A DNA stretch of 64,000 nt, from NCBI RefSeq assembly GCF_900167455.1, contig NZ_FUWJ01000001.1, positions 62,001-126,000 of the forward strand, read 5' to 3'. Positions 18,314 to 26,046 of this stretch are shown piece after piece; within the stretch, counting starts at the first letter, position 1, and each line of letters begins with the position of its first letter. The notes beneath the pieces are model-generated. The model did not search any database and was not told the origin of the DNA. It worked only from the letters and a program-made list of their open reading frames with translations. A program made the position numbers and the translations under genes. The stretch comes from Enhydrobacter aerosaccus (GTDB taxonomy: Bacteria > Pseudomonadota > Alphaproteobacteria > Reyranellales > Reyranellaceae).

Positions 18314-18323
18314 TGTGATCACA
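18314..18323. promoter_or_regulatory. TGTGATCACA operator, site 4
   Basis: Perfect palindrome, ATGTGATCACAT with flanks, in the 28-base gap between the permease stop and the SDR ATG, overlapping the region just before the SDR ribosome site. It suggests a separate promoter for the SDR-hyuB pair or a roadblock site. Confidence 0.75.
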
Positions 18324-18336
18324 TAGGGAGCAAGTC

Positions 18337-19095
18337 ATGACGGGGCTGGCTGGCAGGATCGCCATCGTGACGGGGGGCTCGGAAGGGATTGGTGCGGCCA
18401 TCGCGCGCGGCCTGGCGGCAAGTGGCGCCGCCGTGGCGATCGTCAATCGCAGCCATCCAGAACGCGCCGCCGCCGTTGTGAGCGCCATTGTGTCTGCAGG
18501 AGGCACTGCCGCCGCCTTCCAGGCCGATTGCAGCGAAGTGTCCTCGATCGAGGCCGTCGTCGACGCGATCAGCCGGCATTTCGGTGGCATCGACATCCTG
18601 GTGAACAATGCCGGCATCTTCCGGCCGGTGCCGATCGAGGAGACCACCGAGGAGATCTGGGATACCCAGCTCGACCTCAACCTGAAGGGAGCCTTCTTCT
18701 TCGCCCGCAGCGTCGTGCCGCATATGGGGCGACGGGGCGGCGGCAAGATCGTCAATGTGAGCTCGATCGCCGGGGAAGCGGGATTCCCCAATGCCGCGGC
18801 CTACTGCGCAAGCAAGGGCGGTCTCACCAATCTCAGTCGGGCGCTTGCGCTGGAACTGGCCGGCCGCAACATCAACGTCAATGTCCTGGCGCCGGGCAAT
18901 GTCGCAACCGCAATGAATGCGGCGTTGCGGGAGGACGATGGCTGGCGCGCCAGGATGCGCGAGCGCACGCCGTCGGGCGATGATTTCCTGTCCGTCGACG
19001 ACCTGGTCGGTTCGGTCCTCTTCCTGGTTGGCGACGGCGCGCGCAAAATGCATGGTCAAGTGCTGTGCGTCGACGGTGGCTGGACCGCCTGGTGA
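18337..19095 (+). CDS. Short-chain dehydrogenase/reductase
   Basis: Classical SDR, 252 residues. The cofactor loop TGGSEGIG is at 12-19, NNAG at 90-93, and the catalytic residues are S142/S143, Y156 and K160. AGGGAGCAAGTC precedes the ATG. It is 13 bases upstream of the hyuB-like gene and directly behind operator site 4, so it belongs to the regulon. It presumably acts on a carbonyl or alcohol intermediate; the substrate is unknown. Confidence 0.88.
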   Translation: MTGLAGRIAIVTGGSEGIGAAIARGLAASGAAVAIVNRSHPERAAAVVSAIVSAGGTAAAFQADCSEVSSIEAVVDAISRHFGGIDILVNNAGIFRPVPIEETTEEIWDTQLDLNLKGAFFFARSVVPHMGRRGGGKIVNVSSIAGEAGFPNAAAYCASKGGLTNLSRALALELAGRNINVNVLAPGNVATAMNAALREDDGWRARMRERTPSGDDFLSVDDLVGSVLFLVGDGARKMHGQVLCVDGGWTAW

Positions 19096-19108
19096 AGGGG
19101 AGCATGTG

Positions 19109-20896
19109 ATGGATCAGCTTGCGATCGAACGTCCGACCGACGGCGTCAGCCTCGCCATCCTGAGCAACCGCCTGCAGGGGGTGGCCAAGAAGATGGCCAA
19201 CACGCTTCTGCGGACAGGCCGGTCTGGCGTGCTCAACATCGCCCGCGACTTCTCCTGCTGTATCGTCACCCGCGACAACCGACTCCTGGCCGCGGCCGAC
19301 AGCCTTCCGATCCATGTCCTGTCGGGGCCGGATCTGATGTGTGCCGCGATGCAGCGCTTCCATCCGGTGCTCCGGCGCGGCGATGCCTTTCTGCACAATT
19401 CGCCCTATCACGGCTGCTCGCATCCGGCGGACCACACGCTGCTGGTTCCCGTCATCGACGATGCCGGCACACACCATTTCACCGTGCTCGCGAAGGCGCA
19501 TCAGGCCGACTGCGGCAATTCCATTCCGACCACCTACATGGGGGCGGCGCGGGACGTCTACGAGGAAGGCGCCCTGATCTTCCCGGCGGTGCAGATCCAG
19601 CGCGACTTCCAGGATATCGAGGATGTCGTGCGCATGTGCCAGATGCGGATCCGTGTGCCCGAGCAATGGTGGGGTGACTACCTTGCGATGGTCGGCGCGG
19701 CCCGCGTCGGCGAACGCGAACTGCTGTCGCTGGCCGCCGATGTCGGCTGGGAGGCGCTGCACCGGCATACCGAGCGCTGGTTCGACTATTCGGAGCAGCG
19801 AATGGTCGAGGCGATCCGCAAGTTGAGCCCCGGCCATGCGGTGCGGACCTCGCGTCACGATGCGGTCCCGGGCACGCCGGCGGAAGGCATCGAGATCAAG
19901 GTTGCGGTCACGATCGACACCGAAGGCGCGAACATAGAAGTCGATCTGCGCGACAACCCCGACAATCTCCCCTGCGGCCTGAACCTGTCGGAGGCCTGCG
20001 CACGGACGGCGGCCATGGTCGGCGTCTACAACAGCATCGACCCCGGCGTGCCCAAGAATGCCGGCGCGCACCGGCGGATAAAGGTCCTGCTGCGGGAAGG
20101 CTGCATTGTCGGCATTCCCCGCCATCCGGTCAGCTGCTCGGTCGCCACCACGAACCTTGCCGATCGTGTCGCCAATCCCGTGCAGTGCGCGATTGCCGAC
20201 ATCAGCGAGGGCGCCGGGCTGGCGGAATGCGGCGGCATCATCCCGCCTTCTTCGGCAGTGGTGTCGGGCGTGCATCCCGGAAGCAACCGACCCTTCGTCA
20301 ACCAACTCTTCCTCGGCCTGTCGGGTGGCGCCGCCGCCCCTGCCGCCGACGCCTGGCAGACCATCTGCCACGTCGGAAACGCAGGCCTTTGCTACATCGA
20401 CAGCGTCGAACTCGACGAGCTACGCCAACCGCTGCGCGTTCACGAGCGCCGGTTCCTGGTCGATCGCGAGGGAGCCGGCCGGCATCTCGGGGCGTCGAGC
20501 CTCAGAGTCGTCTACGGGCCGGTCGGGGCCAGTCTCGACGTCGCCTATGTGAGCGACGGCACGCTGAACGCCGCCCGCGGAGTCCGTGGCGGTGGAGACG
20601 GTGCGCAGGCGCGGCAGGTGCGGATCGACCAAGCCGGGCAGATGCACGAGGTGCCGACCTGCGGGGTCGTCACCTTGCAGGATGGCGAGAGGATCCTGAC
20701 CGAGACCACAGGCGGGGGTGGGTATGGACCCGCCAGCGACCGCGATCCGGAGCGCGTGGCGATCGATGTCCGCGAGGGCTGGATAAGCCGGGATCGCGCC
20801 GCCTCCGTCTACAGGGTGGTCGTCGACGAGGCCGGCCGCCTCGATGCTGGGGCGACGACGCGACTGCGTGCCGATCCGGCCTATTCGGCTGGCTGA
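19109..20896 (+). CDS. Hydantoinase/oxoprolinase subunit B (HyuB-like), copy 1
   Basis: Subunit B, 595 residues, of an ATP-dependent hydantoinase/oxoprolinase. Family hallmarks are RDFSC near residue 47, the HNSPYHGCSHPADH metal-site region near 91-104, KAHQADCGNSIP, DLRDNPDNLPCGLN, and TTGGGGYG near the C-terminus. It is more divergent than the tandem HyuB pair at 26-29.7 kb (HNSPYHGC in place of HNDPYTGN). ATG 19109 follows GGGGAGCATGTG. The last 16 bases overlap the end of livM on the other strand. It probably pairs with HyuA copy 1. Confidence 0.9.
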   Translation: MDQLAIERPTDGVSLAILSNRLQGVAKKMANTLLRTGRSGVLNIARDFSCCIVTRDNRLLAAADSLPIHVLSGPDLMCAAMQRFHPVLRRGDAFLHNSPYHGCSHPADHTLLVPVIDDAGTHHFTVLAKAHQADCGNSIPTTYMGAARDVYEEGALIFPAVQIQRDFQDIEDVVRMCQMRIRVPEQWWGDYLAMVGAARVGERELLSLAADVGWEALHRHTERWFDYSEQRMVEAIRKLSPGHAVRTSRHDAVPGTPAEGIEIKVAVTIDTEGANIEVDLRDNPDNLPCGLNLSEACARTAAMVGVYNSIDPGVPKNAGAHRRIKVLLREGCIVGIPRHPVSCSVATTNLADRVANPVQCAIADISEGAGLAECGGIIPPSSAVVSGVHPGSNRPFVNQLFLGLSGGAAAPAADAWQTICHVGNAGLCYIDSVELDELRQPLRVHERRFLVDREGAGRHLGASSLRVVYGPVGASLDVAYVSDGTLNAARGVRGGGDGAQARQVRIDQAGQMHEVPTCGVVTLQDGERILTETTGGGGYGPASDRDPERVAIDVREGWISRDRAASVYRVVVDEAGRLDAGATTRLRADPAYSAG

Positions 20897-21951
20897 GCCT
20901 GTTCGGCCGCCGTCGGCCTCGCGTCGCGCGTCGTGAAGGGCCAGGGCACTTCGCGGCTTTTCGTCAGCCCGGAGGGACGGAAAAGCAGGATCAGCGCCAT
21001 GATGACGCCGAGGCCGATCTCCTGTGAGCCCTGGGGAAGCGCGACAGTGGCGCCGCCGATTTTGAAGCCGGCTTCGAACGCGCGCAGGACCTGCACGATC
21101 AGTGTGACGATCAGCACGCCGGAGACGGCGCCGAACAGGCTGCCGATCCCGCCGACGACCAGCATCGACAGCGTCACGAAAGTCAGGCCCATATAGAAGA
21201 TGTCGACGGTCAACACGCCCAGGAAGTGCCCGTAGAGAGCGCCGCCCACCCCAACCAGGAACGCGCTGGCGACAAAGGCGATCAGGCGGACCTTCACGAT
21301 ATCGATCGCGGATGCCTTGGCGGCCACCTCGTCGTCGCGTGAGGCCTTCAGCATCAATCCATATCGCGACTGCTGAAAGACGTAGGCAACCACCATGCTC
21401 ACCAGGGCGAAGGCCAGCGCTTCCCAGGGGCCGACCACCTGCGGGATGCCGATGATCGAGCTCGTGCCGGCGGTGACCGAGTCCCAGTTCGAGTAGACGC
21501 TGTTGACGATGGCGAGGAAGGCGAAGGTGGCGATCGAGGCGGCGATACCGGACAGGCGGATGACGGCGGCGCCGAAGATCAGCGCGACGATGGCCGCCAG
21601 AAGGCCGCCGCCGCCGACGGCGAGCAGGAACGGATATTCGTTCTCCTGCAGGAATGCCGGCAGTCCGGTCAGCATCAACTGCTTCCACGCCGGATTGCAC
21701 GTGGCCCAGCCGGCGGCGTAGGCGCCGATGCACATGAAGCCGATATGGCCGAACGACAGGATGCCCGAGTTGCCGATGAACAGGTAGGTGGCGATCACCA
21801 CCGTCATGCGGATCAGCATTTCGGTCAGGGTCACCTTGATTTCGTCCCCGCCCATCCAGATGGCGATTGCCGTGACCAGCGTCACGATTGCCGCGAGGGA
21901 CAGCACGGGCCACCATTCGCGTATCTGGCGCATAACGAGCGGGCTGTTCAT
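20881..21951 (-). CDS. livM: Branched-chain amino acid-type ABC permease LivM
   Basis: Inner-membrane permease of 356 residues with about ten hydrophobic stretches and the LivM signature region GGIGSLFGAVSGVL near 255-268. The C-terminal tail after the last membrane segment is charged. It is the last gene of a livG-livF-livH-livM operon and partners LivH. Importers of this family take up branched-chain amino acids but also urea, amides and aromatic acids. In this locus an oxoproline- or hydantoin-like ligand is plausible (inference). Confidence 0.9.
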   Translation of the reverse strand: MNSPLVMRQIREWWPVLSLAAIVTLVTAIAIWMGGDEIKVTLTEMLIRMTVVIATYLFIGNSGILSFGHIGFMCIGAYAAGWATCNPAWKQLMLTGLPAFLQENEYPFLLAVGGGGLLAAIVALIFGAAVIRLSGIAASIATFAFLAIVNSVYSNWDSVTAGTSSIIGIPQVVGPWEALAFALVSMVVAYVFQQSRYGLMLKASRDDEVAAKASAIDIVKVRLIAFVASAFLVGVGGALYGHFLGVLTVDIFYMGLTFVTLSMLVVGGIGSLFGAVSGVLIVTLIVQVLRAFEAGFKIGGATVALPQGSQEIGLGVIMALILLFRPSGLTKSREVPWPFTTRDARPTAAEQAQPAE

Positions 21952-21961
21952 TGCTGAAACC

Positions 21962-22876
21962 TCATACGCGTTGGACCAGCGCCTTGGTCGGGATCAGGCC
22001 GGAGGGGCGGAAGATGAGCACCGCGATCACGATGGCGAACACGAACGCATCGCGGAAGGAGCGGAGCTCCTCGGGCAGGTAGGCCTGGCACATCACCGAC
22101 ACGAAGCCGACGGCAAAGCCGCCGATCACGGCTCCGATCAGGCTGCCCATGCCGCCGATGACCGTGGCGATGAAGGCGAACAGCATCAACGGCACGCCCA
22201 TCACGTAGCTGAGCGTGCCAGTCTGGGAGACGAACAGCAGCGAGACCATGGCGGCCAGCAACCCGGAGATCGCGAAGGCGAGGCCGATCACGAAGTTCGC
22301 CTTGACGCCGAGATACCTTGCCATGCGGAAATCCTCGGCGGCGGCCCGCATCTGCACGCCATAGGACGTCCGGTTCAGGAACAGGCTCAGTCCGAGCATC
22401 AGGACGATCGTGATGCCGATCGTCACCAGCTGCAGCTGGGGCACGCGCAGCTCGCCAATCACGACCTGCTGCTGCAGGCTCGACCATACGTCGATCGCCT
22501 TGGGGCGGGCGCCGTAGACCATGAGGATGACGTTCTGGATCACATAGCCCACGGCGAACGAGGCGATCATCAGGGTCGGGGCCGAGGCCTGGCGCAGTTT
22601 GCGGAACACCAGGAAGTCGCTCAACAGGGCCAGAAGCACGACGAGCGCCGCAATGGCGGGCAGCGTCAGATACCACGGCCAGTTGCCGATGAACTTGGTG
22701 GCCGTGACTTCGAGCGAGGGAACGATCAACGCATAGGCGCCGAACGAGATGAAGTCGCCGTGGGCGAAATTGGTCAGCCTAAGGATGCCGAACAGCAACC
22801 CGATGCCGAGTGCCGCAAGCGCATACAGGCTGCCCAAGCTGAGGGCATCGATCAGATTCTGCAGGAAGCCGATCAT
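21962..22876 (-). CDS. livH: Branched-chain amino acid-type ABC permease LivH
   Basis: Inner-membrane permease, 304 residues, about eight hydrophobic segments. It has the N-terminal LivH pattern (FLQNLIDALSLGSLYALAAL), NFAHGDFISFGAY near 36-48 and GGMGSLIGAVIGGF near 230. The ATG at 22876 overlaps the livF stop by four bases, and the stop lies ten bases before livM. It forms the translocation pore with LivM. Confidence 0.92.
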   Translation of the reverse strand: MIGFLQNLIDALSLGSLYALAALGIGLLFGILRLTNFAHGDFISFGAYALIVPSLEVTATKFIGNWPWYLTLPAIAALVVLLALLSDFLVFRKLRQASAPTLMIASFAVGYVIQNVILMVYGARPKAIDVWSSLQQQVVIGELRVPQLQLVTIGITIVLMLGLSLFLNRTSYGVQMRAAAEDFRMARYLGVKANFVIGLAFAISGLLAAMVSLLFVSQTGTLSYVMGVPLMLFAFIATVIGGMGSLIGAVIGGFAVGFVSVMCQAYLPEELRSFRDAFVFAIVIAVLIFRPSGLIPTKALVQRV

Positions 22877-23643
22877 TCGGCGGCCCTCTTCATGGTCGGT
22901 GCTGGAGACAGGGGCGGCGGTGCACCAGTGCCGTCGGCGAACCCGAAATAGGCCTGCATGATCGCCTTGCCGTCCTGCAGGTTTGCCGCCCGGTCCTCCA
23001 GATGGATGCGGCCGCCACGCATGACATAGATGCGGTCCGCGAATTTGAGCACACGCTCCGAAGATTGTTCGTTGATGAGCAAGGTGAGGTTCGCGGCGTG
23101 GCGCAGCTTGATCAGGATGTCATAGACCTGATCAACGATCTTGGGCGCCAGTCCCAGCGACGGCTCGTCCACCATCACCAGCCTCGGGCGCGTCATGAGG
23201 GCGCGGCCGATGACGAGCATCTGCTGTTCACCGCCCGATAGCCGTCCGGCCGGCTGCTGGAGACGCTCGCGAAGCCGCGGGAAGTGCTCGAGGATGCGTT
23301 CGAAATCCGCGGCGACGGCGGCCCGATCGCGCCGCTGGAAGGTGCCGATGCGCAGATTCTCGGCAACGGTGAGCGAGCCGAAGACATGGCGCCCCTCGGG
23401 GACCAGCGATACGCCCAGCCGCGCAACCGCTTCGGGAGGAAGCCCACCGAGGCTCTGGCCGCGCAACGTGATGCGGCCTGCGTGGGGCGTCACACCGCCG
23501 GCGATCGCGCCGAGGGTTGTCGACTTGCCGGCGCCATTCGGTCCGACGACGCAGACGATCTCGCCCTCCCGGACCGAAAGGGAGACGCCTCGCAGCGCCT
23601 GGAGACGACCATAGTTGACGTGGATGTTGTCCACCTCGAGCAT
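22873..23643 (-). CDS. livF: Branched-chain amino acid-type ABC ATPase LivF
   Basis: Cytoplasmic ATPase, 256 residues. Walker A GPNGAGKST is at 34-42, signature LSGGEQ at 135-140, Walker B LVMVDEPSLG around 155-164, and the LivF-type switch sequence INEQS replaces the usual H-loop (VEQN in most LivF). The C-terminus has about 20 extra residues rich in Pro/Ala. It is coupled to livH and lies 25 bases after livG. Confidence 0.92.
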   Translation of the reverse strand: MLEVDNIHVNYGRLQALRGVSLSVREGEIVCVVGPNGAGKSTTLGAIAGGVTPHAGRITLRGQSLGGLPPEAVARLGVSLVPEGRHVFGSLTVAENLRIGTFQRRDRAAVAADFERILEHFPRLRERLQQPAGRLSGGEQQMLVIGRALMTRPRLVMVDEPSLGLAPKIVDQVYDILIKLRHAANLTLLINEQSSERVLKFADRIYVMRGGRIHLEDRAANLQDGKAIMQAYFGFADGTGAPPPLSPAPTMKRAAE

Positions 23644-23668
23644 CTGTTCGCTCCCTTGCCGCTGCCGA

Positions 23669-24442
23669 TCAGGCCTCGCCGCCGAGGTAGGCGGCGATCA
23701 CCGTTTCATTCCGCTGAATTTCCTGAGGTGTGCCCTCGGCGATGGTCCGGCCGCCGTCCAGGACGTGGATGCGATCGCACACCCCCATCACGACCCGCAT
23801 GTTGTGTTCGATCAGCAGCACGCCGCAGGTGAAGATCCTGGGGATCGCGGCCACCAGATGCATGAGGTCGTCGCACTCGGCGTCGGACATGCCGGCGGCG
23901 GGTTCGTCGAGCAGCACGAAGGCGGGCCCGAGCATCAGGGCACGAGCCATGCCGACCCGGCGCTCGTCCGTGTAGGGTAGGGTTCCCGCCACGGTCTCCG
24001 CCTTGCCGGCAATGCCGACCCACTCCAGCAGGTCCATTGCCTGGGCGCGTGCCTGCCGCCGTGTCAGACCCAGGCCTACACCGGTGACCTCGACGTTCTC
24101 GACGACCGTCATCTCGCGGAAGAGACGCCCGGCCTGGAACGTCCGCCCGATCCCGGCCTTGCGAAAGCGCTCCGACTTCCAGCCTGCCGTCTCTTCGCCT
24201 CCCAACAGGATGCGTCCGCTGCTGGGGACCTGGAAACCCGTGAGGCAGTTCACCAGCGTCGTCTTTCCGGCACCGTTGGGGCCGATCAGTCCGAAGACCT
24301 CGTGCCGCCCCATCGACAGGCTGACGTTACCAATCGCGGTCAGGCCGTCGAACTGTACGACGACGTCCTCGGCGGTGAGCATGGCAGCCGTTGCCGGCTT
24401 CAATCCAGGAGGGGGCGGCGCGGACAGGCTACGAAGGGACAC
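23669..24442 (-). CDS. livG: Branched-chain amino acid-type ABC ATPase LivG
   Basis: Cytoplasmic ATPase, first gene of the liv operon. From GTG 24442 it has 257 residues with Walker A GPNGAGKTT at 54-62 and Walker B VLLDEPAAGM near 177-186. The ABC signature is degenerate: LPYTDERR where most LivG proteins have LPYGxQRR, so the conserved glycine is missing. An ATG at 24382 would remove a 20-residue Pro/Ala-rich leader and is an equally good start. The imperfect operator at 24520 lies 78 bases upstream of the GTG. Confidence 0.88.
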   Translation of the reverse strand: MSLRSLSAPPPPGLKPATAAMLTAEDVVVQFDGLTAIGNVSLSMGRHEVFGLIGPNGAGKTTLVNCLTGFQVPSSGRILLGGEETAGWKSERFRKAGIGRTFQAGRLFREMTVVENVEVTGVGLGLTRRQARAQAMDLLEWVGIAGKAETVAGTLPYTDERRVGMARALMLGPAFVLLDEPAAGMSDAECDDLMHLVAAIPRIFTCGVLLIEHNMRVVMGVCDRIHVLDGGRTIAEGTPQEIQRNETVIAAYLGGEA

Positions 24443-24519
24443 GGATTACGATCCCGCCCGTGACGGTTGTCGTGCTGCAGAGATTGTGCGGGGTACGGCC
24501 TGTGTGTTCATAAGGCACC

Positions 24520-24529
24520 CGTGATCACA
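24520..24529. promoter_or_regulatory. Near copy of the TGTGATCACA operator, site 5
   Basis: CGTGATCACA matches the palindrome at nine of ten positions. It lies in the 238-base divergent spacer, on the livG side, 133 bases from site 6. Sites 5 and 6 together could control both the liv operon and its binding protein. Confidence 0.55.
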
Positions 24530-24652
24530 GTGGCGGTGATCGGAGCCAAGCAAGAAGCGTGCAACAGGGGCGGCCGGTTCGCTTCCTTGTCGATGGAACA
24601 ACATTTGCTTGGTGTATGTGCAATGCGAACCGCCCTAGGTCCGCAGCTCTTA

Positions 24653-24662
24653 TGTGATCACA
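24653..24662. promoter_or_regulatory. TGTGATCACA operator, site 6
   Basis: The most extended copy: a 16-bp perfect palindrome TTATGTGATCACATAA at 24650-24665, 18 bases before the binding-protein ATG and just ahead of its ribosome site (TGGAG). It probably represents the strongest binding site. Confidence 0.8.
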
Positions 24663-24680
24663 TAATGGAGGCTCCGGAAC

Positions 24681-25883
24681 ATGCGGACCCGTTTGCTCAC
24701 CGCCGCAGGACTCTGTCTGCTGCTTTCCTCGCTCTTCTCGCTGCCAGCGCGAGCTGCCGACGACATCGTGTTCGGCTTCTCGGTCGCGATGTCGGGACCG
24801 ATGGCCGCGTACGACGACAACAGCACGAAGATGGCCCAGGTGTTCATCGACGACATCAACGCCAAGGGCGGACTGCTTGGCCGGAAGATCAAGGCGGTCT
24901 TCGCCGATACCAAGTCCGATCGGGCGGAAGGCGCCAAGGCAGGGCAGGAAGTGCTGCGCCAGGGAGCCGATGTCGTCTTCGGCACCTGCGATTACGATTA
25001 TGGTGCACCGGCGCTGCTCCAGGCGCAGAAGGCCGGCAAGATTTCGATCTTCCTCTGTGCCGAAGACCCCAAGGCGGGGATCATCGGCATCGGACCCTAT
25101 TCCTTCACCTCCTCGATCGCAGCCCAGGTGCAGGGAGCGGTCGGCGCCGAATGGGGCTACGCGAAGAAGGGCTGGAAGACGGCCTATGTCCTGCTCGACG
25201 ACAGCATCGAATATGACAAGTCCGTCTGCGCCGGCTTCGACTGGATGTTCCCCGCCAAGGGCGGAAAGATCGTCGGGCGCGACACGTTCAAGAACAGCGA
25301 CTCCTCGATCGCCTCGCAAATCAGCAGGCTGCGCAGCACGATGCAGTCGCAGAAGGTCGATATGGTGATGCTATGCACCTATCTGCCGGGCGGTGGATCG
25401 GCGACACGGCAGCTGCGCGCAGCCGGCATCGATCTGCCGATCTTCAACGGCAGTTCCTTGGACGGCACCTACTGGCTCGATGCTGTCCCGAACCTGTCGA
25501 ATTTCTACGTTCCGGTGCAGGCATCGATCTATGGCGACGACCCGCGGCCGGAGATCGCGGAGCTGATCGCGCGTTACAAGGCCAAGTTTAACGAAGCCCC
25601 GGTGACGCAGTATGCGTTCCCGATCTACTCGATCCTGCAAGTCTGGGCCAAGGCGGTCGAGAAGGCGGGAACGGTCGACGCGGCCAAGGTCGTGGCCGTG
25701 ATGAACAATGCCCATGACGAGCCGACGGTCCTCGGACCGCGCAGCTTCACCAGCAAGCTGCACATCCAGGATCGCGCGCCCTACATGGTCGTCGAGATCG
25801 GGGACAAGAAGGGCAAGGTGGTGGACTCGTGGCGCATCAGCGAGGCCGTGCCCAACGATGTGCTTTATCGCCTGAAGAAGTAG
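24681..25883 (+). CDS. Liv-type ABC transporter substrate-binding protein
   Basis: Periplasmic binding protein of 400 residues (Leu/Ile/Val-binding or amide-urea-binding type). It has a signal peptide of about 25 residues ending in ARA before ADDIVFGFSVAMSGPM, then the family pattern with FIDDINAKGGLLGRKI near residue 55. ATG 24681 is preceded by GGAGGCTCC. It is divergent from livGFHM and directly behind operator site 6. It delivers ligand to LivHM. A strong terminator-like hairpin follows. The ligand is probably the compound degraded by this locus. Confidence 0.9.
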   Translation: MRTRLLTAAGLCLLLSSLFSLPARAADDIVFGFSVAMSGPMAAYDDNSTKMAQVFIDDINAKGGLLGRKIKAVFADTKSDRAEGAKAGQEVLRQGADVVFGTCDYDYGAPALLQAQKAGKISIFLCAEDPKAGIIGIGPYSFTSSIAAQVQGAVGAEWGYAKKGWKTAYVLLDDSIEYDKSVCAGFDWMFPAKGGKIVGRDTFKNSDSSIASQISRLRSTMQSQKVDMVMLCTYLPGGGSATRQLRAAGIDLPIFNGSSLDGTYWLDAVPNLSNFYVPVQASIYGDDPRPEIAELIARYKAKFNEAPVTQYAFPIYSILQVWAKAVEKAGTVDAAKVVAVMNNAHDEPTVLGPRSFTSKLHIQDRAPYMVVEIGDKKGKVVDSWRISEAVPNDVLYRLKK

Positions 25884-25900
25884 ATCGAGATCATCGGTGA

Positions 25901-25929
25901 CAGGCGTCCGGTTCAGTGCCGGACGCCTG
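25901..25929. terminator. Terminator-like hairpin after the Liv-type binding-protein gene
   Basis: Perfect 11-bp stem (CAGGCGTCCGG with CCGGACGCCTG) and a 7-base loop, 18 bases past the stop codon, on the path of the plus-strand gene. No T-run follows. Confidence 0.65.
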
Positions 25930-25948
25930 TGCATTTCCGAGTGACTAC

Positions 25949-26046
25949 AGCGCGATGACTTTTCATGGAATCAAGCCGTCGCCCTGACGCATGCGCTGCC
26001 ATGCTGCGGGCGTCAGGGCGACGGCCGAAGTAAAAGTCATCGCGCT
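25949..26046. repeat. 98-bp nested inverted repeat between convergent genes
   Basis: Outer arms of 15 bp (AGCGCGATGACTTTT at 25949-25963 and its complement at 26032-26046) enclose inner arms of 16 bp (GCCGTCGCCCTGACGC at 25975-25990 and its complement at 26010-26025). Both pairs are perfect, and the structure folds identically from either strand. It ends against the stop codon of the minus-strand hyuB gene. It may be a dispersed intergenic palindrome, a bidirectional terminator, or a miniature non-coding mobile element. Confidence 0.75.
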
